Shown here: positions 1 to 12,700 of the stretch, in pieces
Position numbering within the stretch: the stretch's first letter is position 1
Layout: every line of letters starts with the position of its first letter
Assembly (NCBI GenBank): GCA_037954325.1
Contig: JBBMNZ010000036.1
Span: forward strand, 2,290,001-2,354,000
Direction: 5' to 3'
DNA: 64,000 bases
DNA from: Fistularia commersonii
Lineage: Eukaryota; Chordata; Actinopteri; Syngnathiformes; Fistulariidae
Made by a program: the position numbers and the translations under genes
The notes under the pieces: generated by a model
What the model was told of the DNA's origin: nothing
What the model saw: the letters and a program-made list of their open reading frames with translations, nothing else
Database searches by the model: none

Positions 1-167
1 CAAATAATAATAAAAATATTTGTGATTTATTATCTTGATTATTATTTCTATAAATAATAATTGAACAGGCCGGAAAACTTGCATGAACTCACAATATATA
101 CAATTAGAAAGTAACTTAAAGCTCCTCTAGGGTCTCTCTAATTATCGGAGTTTACGCACTCACTTAT

Positions 168-220
<53 letters not shown>
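168..220. repeat. (CA)n microsatellite
   Basis: About 26 CA units. The false ORFs over this area are translations of this and the neighbouring CA/GT tracts at 356-408 and 549-599. Confidence 0.97.
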
Positions 221-228
<8 letters not shown>

Positions 229-355
229 GACTGTCCTCAGAGCAGCTTATTGTTCCAGTAAGTTCAGTCTCCCCGCAGGTAAAACAAAGGTGGGTTTTAA
301 TGGTTCCAGTCCAATCGAGTTCCAGCTGCCCTTGCTTGGCTCTGCCTCTCTCTCT

Positions 356-568
356 CCACACACATACACACACACACACCACACACACACACGCATGCAC
401 ACACACAAAGCAGTTAATCACTGAATGGAAACCATTAGTAGCACGTTTAAATAATTTACGCGGCGTCTGACCACCCAAAGTACCAGAACACTTCACCTCG
501 TGCACCGAAACACGAAGCCGCCCCCTTTGTGAGTGTCCAGGTGCCGGTATGTGTGTGTGCACATGTGT

Positions 569-599
<31 letters not shown>
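356..599. repeat. (CA)n tract then (GT)n tract
   Basis: An interrupted CA tract at 356-408 and a GT tract at 549-599, about 140 bp apart and in opposite register. Confidence 0.9.
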
Positions 600-741
600 A
601 GTAGGTGCAGAAACCTGAAACCAGTTGGCATGACGGTTTGCCACATCAGCCACATCTCATTTATTGTTTCTGTTGATTTTTGTCCCCTCTTTGTGTGATG
701 CTGCTGCACACTTTTCAGGATATTTGTTATAATTTTTTTTT

Positions 742-1361
742 AACAAATTTGAGATTTTCTTTTGCTTATAATCGATAAAATTTGTTTCATTTCATTTTTC
801 TGTAATGGATTTCCTCTAATGTAGACGGTTGTAATTACAGCTAGGTTAGAATTAAGCCTTATTTTTCTATATTGGTAAAAAAACAAAAAAAAACCAAAGT
901 TAATAAGGGATTTTTTTAGCCAACAATTCAGGAAAAATTTACAGTGTAAATTAATTTTTTTAATAAATAATGTGTATATTTAGATATTTTTCCCCCTTAT
1001 TTGAAATCTTCTCTTATATCCCATCAGATGTCCCTGATCCCAAACAAATTTGAGATTTTCTGTTGCTCATAATTGATAAAATTTGTCTTATTTTATTTTT
1101 CTGTAATGGATTTCCTCCAATGTTGACGTTTGTAATTACAGCTAGGTTAAAATAAAGCCTTATTTTTCTATATTGGGGAAAAAAAGAAAAAAAAAAAGAA
1201 AAGTTATTAAGTGATTTTTTTTTTGGTCAACAATTCTGGAAAAATTTACTGTGTAAATATATATTTTTTATTAAATAATGTGTATATTTAGATATTTTTC
1301 TCCCTCATTTGTGTCCTTGAAATCTTCTCTTATATCCCAACACGTGTCGCTGATCCCCAAC
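742..1361. repeat. Tandem duplication, two about 300-bp AT-rich copies
   Basis: Copy 1 (742-1042) and copy 2 (1043-1361) share AACAAATTTGAGATTTTCT, GTAATGGATTTCCTC, GTAATTACAGCTAGGTTA, ATAATGTGTATATTTAGATA and TCTTCTCTTATATCCCA in the same order. Differences are scattered substitutions and A/T-run lengths. Confidence 0.9.
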
Positions 1362-2220
1362 ACGCCTTCGCTTGTTCTTTCTGGTCCTCCAGCATCAGTT
1401 CTCTTTCTAACATTGTGGCTTTTCTTTCTCACTCACCCCCTTTTTTTTGTCAAACTGGTTTCTTCACTTGTTCCCTCTCCCTCCTCTTTTTCCATTTTCT
1501 CGTCCCTCGTTCCAAATCTTGCGACACACCCTCTCGCAGCGACGCACTAAGATACTTTCTCTGGGTTTCGGCGTCGCAGGAATTCCAAACATTCACGTCG
1601 GAATGCGGCCCCCCGGTGGGTCGATGTAAGAATAACTTTCCTCCCAAACCCCATCCACCCCCGCCGGGATCCGCCGTCTTAATAACACCCCGATGCCCGT
1701 GGAGTCCCATCATTCGGCTGTTTCCACGGCGATTCTGAGCCGGCGTCATGCTGCCAAAGGGTTCGCTTTTGGGCGGTTTCTTGAAAAGCGCTTTTTCCCT
1801 AATTCCTCGTCGCTTTCCCTTTTCACGATTTTGCTTCTTGCACTTCGTTTCGATCTATTTCCGATTTCCCGATTTGTCAATTTAAACTCAATTCTTAATG
1901 ACCGCGCTCTGTTTTCTGGCTGTTTATCTCGTTGTTTCACGTCTTCCCATCAGACATTTGTATCTTGAGAAACTTTGCGCGATTTATTTTCGATCTCCCC
2001 GTCATTTGTCTTAGTATTTTGCGGATATTTCCGCTCCGTAAACCCAGATATATGGGACTATAGATGGAGATCTGCTCCTACACATTAAGTAACCGGTTAT
2101 TTCAAGTGATTTTTGTTGGAAAAACGCGAGATCTACTATTTTTACCTGACAGCAGAGCCTCTCAATGTGCCCTGTTTTGACCTAACTACTACTTGGATGT
2201 TTCAGCCTGCCCTTTGCCAG

Positions 2221-2222
<2 letters not shown>

Positions 2223-2271
<49 letters not shown>

Positions 2272-2276
2272 GCGCG
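2223..2276. repeat. (AC)n microsatellite ending in (CG)n
   Basis: About 23 AC units followed by CGCGCGC. Confidence 0.97.
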
Positions 2277-2942
2277 CATACAGTGCCGGCAGCCATGTCT
2301 CTCCTCCACACGGGAACTGGGGCAGGTTGTGTCAGCGCTCGTATGAATAAAGCTTTATGTAAGTCATTCACTTCACACACTGAGACCATTCAGTTTCAGC
2401 GCAGAACCGGTCCGATTACACAAGTTTATCGACACGCCTTCGCATCGTCATGGGTGTCAGGTGCCCGTGATGTGTGTGTGTGTACGTGTGTGTGTGTGTG
2501 ATAGATGCCTCATCAACCGCTAGAAATGTGTGTGTGAATCTAAGAGTCTCCAAGAGGCTTAAAGTTTCAGTGACGGGTCCGACTCTCGCGGGTTTGAGCT
2601 GGGATTTCCTGGATTATATCAGACAAATAAAAACGCTCGACACCCGGATTAGAGCCGCGCTGAGCGGGATCACCAGATTATGAGAATAAAGTTGCGATAA
2701 AGGGAAAAAAAAATAATAAAGTTGACGATTTAATGGTCGTGAGAAAATGTTGGTTTGAAAAAAAAAGGCAGGGTGTGTCTCTGGCGACGTGGAAAATAAA
2801 GATATACTTTCAATGGGAGTAAAGAAATAATGTAATATCCCATTCCCGGCTCCTCCTGTTTATGCGCCGAAGTGTCCTTGTGCAAGACACTAAATTGCTC
2901 CCAATGCTCTGGTTTGCACCTTGCATGTTACTGGTGTGTGCA

Positions 2943-2964
2943 TGTGTGTGTGTGTGTGTGTGTG
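2943..2964. repeat. (GT)n microsatellite
   Basis: About 11 GT units; the flank at 2840-3000 resembles generic interspersed sequence but has no class I can name. Confidence 0.9.
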
Positions 2965-3537
2965 AATGTAATCCAGTTAAAGTGCTTCAAAAGCACCATA
3001 TATAAGTGCAGGCTGTTTTACCACACAGCCTAAGCAAGAATTCAAGTGATTAATATGTGAAGTGATGACTACAGAGGAAAAAAATCACAAAAAAATTGAT
3101 ACATATTTACTAGCAAGATACATTTAGCTGATTTTTCATTCATTTCTTGCTGGAGAAGGTTTTATTTCTTTGCCCTCTTCTTACATTTACATACCAAGAG
3201 TGGGATTTTGATCAAGATGTGTTTTAGTGCTTTAAGTGAGAGAATAAACAAAATCTAATCAACAAGTTTGAAAATGCTTGAAGTGAGTCAGCTGACTATT
3301 CACCATCAGTTAAAACCCCCCCTGACCTTTTTTTTTAAATTTATTTTATTTTTCAACTGTTGGTTTAAGCCCCACATTCCTGCTCACTCAACAGCATGGA
3401 AATATACACATATACATATATATATATAAAAAGAAAAAAAACATGTCCCGGGTCTGGGATAATGTTTGTAATGTGTGTTAGAGTGATGTGTTTCTGCATC
3501 TGTGCGCACTTTAAATCGTGCACGTGTAGAGGAGAGA

Positions 3538-3552
3538 TGGGGGGGGGGGGGG
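3538..3552. repeat. Poly(G) run
   Basis: Unbroken G run inside otherwise AT-rich DNA. Confidence 0.9.
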
Positions 3553-3694
3553 CATTAACATTAAAAAAACACAAGAGCAAAATTAACGACATTCCTGCAA
3601 ATAAGAAAACAGCATGTTTTTCCGCCAGCGCTATTAATAGATCTCACGTTGGTCCCCAAGACGTACACGTCACCGAGCCCTGACTACCGGTGAA

Positions 3695-3719
3695 TGTGTG
3701 TGTGTGTGTGTGTGTGTGT
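3695..3719. repeat. (GT)n microsatellite
   Basis: GT run; a short CAG run (3779-3799) and an interrupted GT run (3904-3938) follow. Confidence 0.9.
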
Positions 3720-4125
3720 TGCAATCCGCAGCTTGTTTTAGCTCTGCAATGAGGAAATACAAAGCAAATATGCAGCTTCAGCAGCAGCAGCAGCAGCAGC
3801 TTCATCTGCTGTCAGGTGTCGATGCGGTCAGGAGCCAGAAAACACACTTCGCATTGTTTTGCAGTGCATTTTCAATACCTGCAAGTAATGTTTCTAGACG
3901 TACGTGTGTGTGTGTGTCTGTGTGTCTGTGTGTGCGTGTTTGTTTTCTTCCTGTGTGAGTTGTTTGCTTTAAAAAAAACACATAAGTGGATACATTCCAA
4001 GTTAGATCAAACTATGACGGAGAGAACGCGGAAGGAAAGGTGCCTGGTGCTGATGGCTGCTCTTCAACTTGGCCTTTTTGGACGCCTACAGACATTATGA
4101 CACTCCAACGTCACTTCCACCGCGC

Positions 4126-4187
4126 TATTTATAAGCCTTTGTGTCTTTTTAGGAACAGCGTGGGTTTGCTTTGCATCAGTGACTCAC
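4126..4187 (+). promoter_or_regulatory. hivep2: TATA-like and AP-1-like motifs upstream of hivep2
   Basis: TATTTATA at 4126-4133 and TGACTCA at 4180-4186, about 0.8 kb before the hivep2 start codon, next to a GC-richer patch (4200-4240) and a (CA)n tract (4252-4288). The 5' UTR of HIVEP genes is multi-exonic, so this may or may not be a real start region. Candidate only. Confidence 0.25.
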
Positions 4188-4249
4188 AGAGTGGAAGGAG
4201 GAGGGTTGGTGGGACGGAAGGGGGCGGCGGGGGGTGGAAAAGGCTGAAA

Positions 4250-4251
<2 letters not shown>

Positions 4252-4285
<34 letters not shown>

Positions 4286-4288
4286 ACT
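4252..4288. repeat. (CA)n microsatellite
   Basis: CA run with a few interruptions. Confidence 0.95.
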
Positions 4289-4641
4289 CACGCATACACA
4301 GATGGATTCCAATGTGAAGAAACTGAGCAGTGACTTGAACGTTTACTGGCAACCTAGCGAGTTCTCTATGTTTAGAGCGAACGTCCGTCCTGCCGCCGCC
4401 GACAGTCGGAGACAGTTATCTGTTCGGTTGGATTGTGGACAAAAATAACTAATAGGCGCTGTCCTGTTTTGTTACAGGTCATTAGATGGAAAAAACTGAA
4501 TGACTTTCCAGGCGACGGCAAAGAGGATCTACAAGCACTTTCACCAAGAAAAGTTGGTATACGTTCAAACTTTCAGTCATTTTTTGAGAATACGTCATTG
4601 ACCCGACTGACATATTTTCCATTTTTCTTTCTCCGTCCAGA

Positions 4642-4692
4642 TCAGTTGAAGCTGCTCGGTCGACCCGCGGACGAACTGGAGAGAAATTAAAA
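4642..4692 (+). other. hivep2: Possible hivep2 5' UTR exon start
   Basis: A textbook acceptor (TTTCTTTCTCCGTCCAG, ending at 4641) precedes GC-richer sequence with an in-frame stop, so it could only be untranslated. There is no transcript evidence. Confidence 0.2.
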
Positions 4693-4968
4693 ATGCACAG
4701 CGAGTCCGGCGCGTTTACAAAATGGCAAAGGCAGAGAAACATTTCTGATGTCGTCATATAAAACTCCAAGCTGGCTCTCATTGTTTCTGCAATGGATGGG
4801 TACTTCCTGTTTCTGTGAACTTGTCGGCAGCAATTAGAAGGTTCGCTAATCATGCCTGCTAGCATTGGGACCTTGTAACCCTTCCAGAGCTTCTTTCCCA
4901 TATCCCCTTTTTTTCTCTCCCCTTCCCCTTTTTTTTTTTTTTTTTAAAAAAAAAGAGCTTCTCCACAA

Positions 4969-5971
4969 ATGGAAGCCCGTGAATCAGCTGCTGCCGCTGC
5001 CGCCACCGGTCACAAATGCTTAAGCAAAGAAGCGGTAAAGGAGAAGACTCCACTCCACAGGAAGTGGGCGTCCGAACCTTCTGCAAGCGCCAAACAAAGC
5101 ACTTTTGCTGACCCAGAGGTGAAACACCGTGACAGTTTGCCATGCGGTGCCCAGGGGGGGTCAGCCCCTCACCAGAAGTACGCAGTCACGGGGAATTCCG
5201 GAAAGCTGCTGTCTGGACCCTCTCAAGTCGGAGCCATCGGAGGCCCACCATCTCAAGACCCGCAAGGGCCCTTCGCTGAGGGGTTCCCCAGAGGGTACTC
5301 CTACCATCTGGGCCAGCCATACCCTCAGCATCCTCAGACTACACGCTTCCTCTCAGGAGCGAAACCCCAGCCAGGCCTAGAGCCTCACGCTTGGCCGTTC
5401 GCTGGCCAGTTGGCCTCCGATGACCTGTACCAGGTGGGACACCCGGGACACACCCACCCGCACGGGGCCGGTGCGGGAAGGTTCCCCCGGCAAAAATCTC
5501 CCAGTTTACCCAGCTCTTTCGGACAATATTCCGGGTCGGGCCCTGAGCCCGGAGAAGAGGGCTACGGGAAGAAAGAGCAGAAACCCAAAAAACCCGGGAA
5601 GTACATTTGTCACTACTGCAGCCGAGCTTGCGCCAAACCCAGTGTCCTGAAGAAGCACATCCGCTCGCATACCGGAGAGAGGCCGTACCCCTGCGTTCCC
5701 TGTGGTTTCTCCTTCAAAACCAAGAGCAACCTTTACAAGCATCGCAAGTCCCACGCTCACGCCATCAAGGCCAGACTCCTACCGTTTTCCGATCTGGCCG
5801 CGGGCCGAGGCGGGGATGCGGACCAGGCGTCCCCGGTGGGAGAGGCCGAGGTCCACTCAGACGGGGAGCAGAGCACTGACACGGACGAGGAAGGCGTGGA
5901 CGGGTCCACCATGCTGACAGACAAAGACAGTCCCATCCCGCAAATCTCATTTGAAGTGGACAAGAACACAG
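4969..5971 (+). CDS. hivep2: hivep2 coding exon 1: N-terminus and ZAS-N zinc fingers
   Basis: Encodes 334 residues. The two C2H2 fingers are YICHYCSRACAKPSVLKKH and YPCVPCGFSFKTKSNLYKH, joined by the linker IRSHTGERP. The donor is ACAG|GTGAGT, phase 1. A possible upstream splice acceptor (AG at 4954-4957, after a T run) lies about 12 nt before the ATG, so the first part of this exon may be 5' UTR. Confidence 0.93.
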
Positions 5972-8900
5972 GTGAGTCGCCCTGAAAGACGGAGCCGCTC
6001 CGTATGTCGCCTAAATTACTTTAGGGATCTCCGACCATGGTTTTCGCGATTTTATTTTGAGGGTCCGGCGGTTCAGTAGGTCACAAAAAAAGGGAAAACA
6101 CCTGTCAAAATGGACATGTCTGGACACCGACCACGGGTGAATCAAATGGTGACACCATGACATGTCCAAAGTTGCCAAACCGCAGCGGTTGCGTCGGCTA
6201 GTGGGCTGAACCAGAGCTCGACACGGAGAGGGAAAAATGCGGATGTAAAAAAATTGGATTAATTTCTTTTTCAATCACAACCCTTGAAATGGCCTGTCTC
6301 TGATTTGATGATTTGCTCAGTCCAATCGTGTCTTGGATGTCTAAAAGACAATTTAATTGCAGTTCACGTTATGAAAAGTCAAACCGGAGGTAATTATTTC
6401 CGACTTTTGTCAAAAACGTCGGCGGGTTACGAGTTTTTCTCGGCACTTTTTAACCGCGCTAATTCATCGCATGTATATTTTTTACCGTCTCGGTAATACG
6501 CCTGGCTCTTTATCCTGTCTTACCCTACAGGTGGTGTGGAGCCAGCATACGCAGACTCCGCTGAAGAACTGCCCATTGGATCTATGAAAGTGCCTATCCT
6601 TATTGTCCCCAAGGCGGGGGGAGTCCCCTCCACGGGAATGGAGTGCCCACCCTTTCAGGACGTCAAAGGGTCCCACCACATGTTGCCGTCCCAGGCCGGC
6701 AGACGAGGGCATTCGCTGGACGACTCACCCACCATCAAGCAACGTTTGGCCTTGAGACTGAATGAGAAAAAAGGCCAGGATTGTGATTCTGTCATGTCCC
6801 AGTCCCTGAACCTCCTCAGTCCTCACAGCAAGGGCAGCACAGACTCTGGCTATTTTTCTCGCTCTGAGAGCGCAGAGCAGCAGATCAGCCCTCCAAATAC
6901 TAATGTTAAAACGTACGAAGAGATTATGTTCGGTCGGACTTGGTACTACCGACCCAGCTCCAGATCCAAACAATCCGTCACGGTGGACATGACCGGGACA
7001 GACCACGGCGGCCTGGGTAGCTTGAAGCAACCGGGTGCGATTGTGGACATCGGAAAGATAGCGGAGGATCATATCGGTTTCAGAGGCGATATCGGAATCT
7101 CCGGAGATCCCAAACAGTATCCGACGGGACCCTCTCAAAGCAGCACAGGACTTCTGGAGCCCCCGTCGGATTCGGGGCCACTTATTAGGAGCAACTCGAT
7201 GCCAACGTCCTCCCCTACCAACCTCAGCGTCCCTCCGGGGATTCGAGGCAGCCACTCCTTTGACGAGATGATGACATCGGATGATGTGTTCTACCCGCCG
7301 GGGCTTCGCAGACTCATAAGGCAAGCTGCCATTGAACTTTCGGTCAATGAAGCCCATGCAGGAGAGGCTGAGATGTTTGGGCACATACCCAGGAATCTAC
7401 CTACAAATCTGGGTAAAAAGTTTGGGGAGCGAAGCCCCGGAGTCCCGGAGCACATTGCCTACGGCCCGTACGGTACTAAAGTGAGCATGTCGGAAATTGC
7501 CACGAGAAAGAGGAGGAAAGAGAAGAGTGTCGGCGATGAGGACGACAGTCCTGGTCACTGTGACAGCAGCTGCAGTGGCTCTGTAGAGATGGTTGGTGAC
7601 TTTGAGTTCAGACAAGGTAGTTTTGACGGGTCCAGAGGCACCCCGACAGGGAAGGGCTCGCTTCATAGTGCTCACAGCCAGTCGGACAGCTTTGACACTT
7701 GCGCTAGCATGGGTTCAGAGGACATGACGTTGTTTACCGACTCAGAGTGCAGGAAGGCGGCGGGAAACGTTATATCGGTAATCCAGCACACCAACTCCCT
7801 CAGCCGGCCTAATTCTTTCGAGAAATCGGAGTCTTTTGAGCAGCCGGGATATCAGCCGTCTGCCCCGTCCAGCCAGTACTCCGAGCAGTCCGACAGCGAG
7901 ATTTTTGAAGACGCTTTAAGTCCCGAATCGGCTTTGCTCAGAACCGAGAGCGCAGAGCAGCAGCAGCAAAGCGACAGCGACCTGGCCTCATCTTCGTCCG
8001 CCGCGGCTTCGCCCGGACACCCTTATCACATGCCGCACAAACTGGTCCGACAGCCTAACATCCAAGTTCCCGAGATCAGGGTGACGGAAGAGCCCGACAA
8101 GCCCGAGAAAGATGCCGACGCTCCGTTGACAAAGGAGCCGGAGAAGCAGCCGCAGCACGTGGAGGAGTTCCAGCTGCCGCAGAGGAGCGACACTCTGTCT
8201 CAGATGCCTTCGGAAAAACTCCCACCTAAGAAGAAGAGGCTGCGCCTTGCAGATATGGAGCATTCCTCGGGAGAATCGAGCTTCGAGTCAACCTGCACCA
8301 GCCTTTCTCGCAGCCCAAGTCAGGAAAGCAACCTGTCCCACTGCTCTTCCTTCTCCATGTCCTTTGACAGAGATGAAAATCTGAAGTCTGCCTCCCCCAA
8401 GCAGGTATAATATTTTATCACAGTATTCCAAGTACTCTTCTCGCACTGCCAAATTAAAGCTTGTGTTGTAGGTTCTTTTTGGCTATTTGAGGTAGGGTTG
8501 AAGACCAGATGTACTCTCAAGCCTTATTTAATAAACAAACTCAATCTCAGTTAGTTCATCAGTATCATCAAAGGTTCCAACTTTGAACAAGATCTTACGT
8601 CTTTGAACGTAAGGACCGAGCATACGGACGTAACCAAACGACGTAAGAATGGATGCGGGAAAAAAGGCTCCGGTAAAACCGATCTTTGTGACTTGTTGAA
8701 ACAGGAGGACTTGTTGGCATCCACCGGTGGGGCAAAGCCGTCGGAGTTCCTGACGGTGCCGGGCAGCGGCCACGCTAGCAACCACCAGCAGAGAGAGATG
8801 AGGAGGTCTTCTTCCGAGCAGGCGCCGTGCACGTTGCCCACTGAGCTGCCGGAAATGCGCAGCAAATCCTTCGACTACGGAAGCTTGACAACGTCCAGGC

Positions 8901-9652
8901 AGGGGGAGCTTTACCCCAGTGCATCCGCCAGGAAGGAACGCCGTCGGGGATACCTGGTCCGACAGGTAGCCTCAAGCCTTCCCTTGTTTTCAAGTTTCAG
9001 AAAACTAACTGCAAGTTTTCTTGTCAGTGTCTGTTCTCAGGGCTTTCAAAGGTAATTTTGACAGAAGTATTCCATCTTACTAAAGATATTAACATTTTGA
9101 TTAGCTTATCTGTTAAAGTAATGTTTTTTAGATTGTCAAATTTTCTGCAATTGGAAACATTTTTTTCTAATTTCCATGTACTTTCTTGCAATTGATTTGG
9201 TAATTGGTAATTTAATCATTTTTATTATTGGTAATTCTATAAAAATTGGTAGTAATTACTACTAATTATTATTAGTAGTAATTTGGTAATTATTTTCCCC
9301 CGTTTTCCCCTTTTAAAGTAATTTTTTGCATAATTCCTAGGAAACTAAGTCTCATTTCCAGATATTTAACATTTAAGATTCAACATTAAATTTCTGAACT
9401 AATCGAATGTAAAACAAAAGGAAAAAACAAAAAGACGAACTAAATGTTATCGATGTATTTTTTCCACAAACTGATCTGATTATTAGCTGTATCAAGGATC
9501 AACATTGAGATATCTTTGGCAACCCTTTTTTGTTGGACTATCAAATCACAGAAAATGATTCATATACATATATGTATTTTTGTATATTATTAGTGCAATA
9601 CTCATGCCACTTCATCACTCATACAGATATATAGAAAATAATAGTATAATAT

Positions 9653-9724
<72 letters not shown>

Positions 9725-12700
9725 TATATATATGCATTGTTCCCAATATGGAAGTCTTAGCAGAACAGTAAATATTGTTTTGACATCCATGGCTTCTATG
9801 GCCGAGGGGTTTGAGCATGTCATAATGGGATCAGCAGGATCCGAGTCAAATCCTGGGGGGCCATATGATCCTGCTCCCTGAGCTTTCATCCCACCATCAC
9901 CACTGTTTGAAAGTCTTTTAAAAGCCTTTTGTTATTTCACTTCGAAACCTCTGAATTTCTCTCCATCCTGGTGTCTCCAGGCTTCTCTCAGTGTTTATCC
10001 AGAGGCCGTCGCCCAGGAACCAGGCAGCGCCGAGCTATCAATCAAGCAGGAAAGCATGGAGCAAGGTGTCTGGCCCGTTCCGGCGGGGCCCCCTCATAGC
10101 AGCAGTGATGTAGCCTCCAGAAATAAAAGGGTCGTTGGTAGCATGGGAGGTGAGCGTTACATTTCTGAATGGGAGCAGAAAAACATTTCAAAAAACGACC
10201 AAAAATATGTCACGTGATCTGAAGGTTTGAGATTTTATGTTCTTTTTTACTGACACATTCATTTGAAGAAAACAAACATTTCACCAGTCGCGGGCCGTGC
10301 ATTTCACACCTAGGCCTTCAGTAGTGCTCCATTTGTCACTCCACTCCTCAATAACTCTTTTATGGCTATAAAAATGGCCTTTCTTAACATTTTCTTGAAA
10401 AGCCCATCTTTAAAATGGTTCCCACAGCCATCATGGGCTGACAAATTAGCTATTACATCAAAACAACTGTTTTTGTGTTTATGCAGCGCGCTACAGATGC
10501 AGCCTGCTAGCTCTGGCTAGTACACTCTCTGACTATCCAATCAAAAGTGACACGCTGACATTAGCATAGTCTTCTAGAAGGCCTTGGTGTCACAACTCAA
10601 AATCAGATTGGTTGAAGCAACAGTTTCATAGACACTAGTTTTTTGTTCGAGCGCCCGTGAATCGGATTCTGCAGGCCTCCAGGCAGATTTCTTTGACTTT
10701 GGCCCTGCCTGGCAACAAATAATGGCTGAAATCTGATTGGCTAAATGCTTTCATATGAAAATACATGTCTAGAAGCAATACAGACAGGGAAAATGCTAAT
10801 CATGGACAAATTATAATTAAAATCAGTCTGTGATTATGATATTTTTTAGGCCAGCAGAGAAGGCCTTGCAGGCCCTGATGGCCCGCCACTGCATTACACA
10901 AACAATGGAGTTTTATGTCTGTAACTTGGTCAAATTTGAAGTAAAAACCTGAATCAATCTCTGTCTACCGTGGCCCAAAACACAACATTTCTGAAAACAA
11001 AATACTGTCAACCAACAAAGAACTGATGAGATTCAGTAATATGGATTTCTACCTTTGTAAAAGTACATGCCAAATTTTGCTATACTTCAGTGTACTTTTG
11101 CAGTGTACTCTCTCAATACTTGTATGCGGTAGTTGAATTTTCATGGTATACAAATACGTTGGAAGACGCTCACCCAATTTACTTTAAATTTTATGTTTGC
11201 AACTCTGCTTGCACCACATTCATTTTTAGATGACATGACTCCCTACCAATCATTTTCACTCCCGCTCCAGGTATGGGATCTTACCAGCACCAGCATCAGC
11301 ATCTCCTTCAGCAGAGTATCAGCGAAGACAGCCTGCAAGAGGAGCCTCTGTACAGCCGGTAAGATACTCTGAAACACTGATAACAGGTAGATTTATCACA
11401 GGGAACGACCAAACGTGAACGCAGAGAGACAGTTCGACGGTGATTTTGTTCATCGTAGTTCTACTGCGGTGCTGGTCTGGACTTTCCGATGGATGGATTT
11501 CTCGAGCTCATTATATACTTGATTGACACCATATAAGGTTCATTTTGTCTCGGGGTAAAGAAATAAATAGAACCGACTAAAACAAACCCGCAGATACAAA
11601 TTCCCTGCGTGGTGAGACCTTTTATTTTTAGTGCTAACCTGGCATTAAAGTGCTACTCTCATTATTCTTACTGGTGACCTGGTTTGTTCGATGCCAGAAT
11701 CGTCTGGCAACGGTTACACATTCACAGTTTTTTTTCCCCGCAGTTTGATCTGGAAAAATCCGTGCACCAGTTACATGAGTGGGCGGCAGGCCTGGCTCTG
11801 CTGCCTCAGTTAACTTTGCTCCTTGGTTACACTCTGTTTGCAATTGTTTACCATTTTTTTTCACTACAATGAAATCATTAGCTCCGCCTGCATTGCACCT
11901 ACTCGCTGCCAAATGAAGTAAATTTTGAAAGTCGAGCTAAAATTGCCGTGATTGGACTTTGGCCCGATTAAGACATATTTTAGCTCTGGTAGGACGACAA
12001 AGAACAAATAGAAATCAAATGCCGACACAGGAGACCAGATATTTCCCCAAATGAGCAGAAAACTATTCAGCAGTCTCATGGAACTTCGCAGACGGGCTAA
12101 ACCTCCTGGATGACAGTGGAAAGACAATCACAGTTTGATGAGATGGCAAGAAAGCAATGGAGACAATGTGTTGCTATGGCGATGTCCTAAATTTTACAAT
12201 CGGTGTTAAGAGTGAAAAGATTTGTGTTTGTTATCCCAAGTGATATTCTCTTCGTGCACGTAAACGTAAAAATGCCTTTTTTTTTAGTTTATTCATAAAT
12301 TTGTCTTTAATTCTCTCCGTTATGCAAGTTTATTCTTTAGTTTCCAAAAGTACCAGACAATAGAGAACTAGCCTTAAACCAAAACGACTGGCTTATCGTA
12401 CTTTTATCTGATTCCTCCGTGCCGACAGAGCTTTGTCACCTCTTGAATTTAATCGCGATTAATGGTAGAAAGTTAAAATATTTTGCATTGGGAAATCAGT
12501 CGCAGTTACTACTGACTGAATTACTTGCGTGCCCTACCCCGGTTTACCTTCCTGCTCCTGTCCAATATATCGCCTTTGTGTTTACGGTCCAAAAACCAAA
12601 CAGTTAAGCTGAGTATCCAACTTTGTCCTGCAACCCAGGTCACAGCAGCATCACCTGCAGCCCAAGGGCTCTTCATCCGAGGGGGATCATCCAGGCCACG

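Noticed and set aside
164..709. Long open frames rich in HTHTHT or VCVCVC (also at 456-653, 2113-2501, 3698-4100, 39292-39580)
   Set aside because: They are translations of (CA)n/(GT)n microsatellites in any frame, with no family match.
6725..7384. 219-residue reverse open frame
   Set aside because: Antisense shadow of hivep2 exon 2, which has clear family blocks on the + strand.
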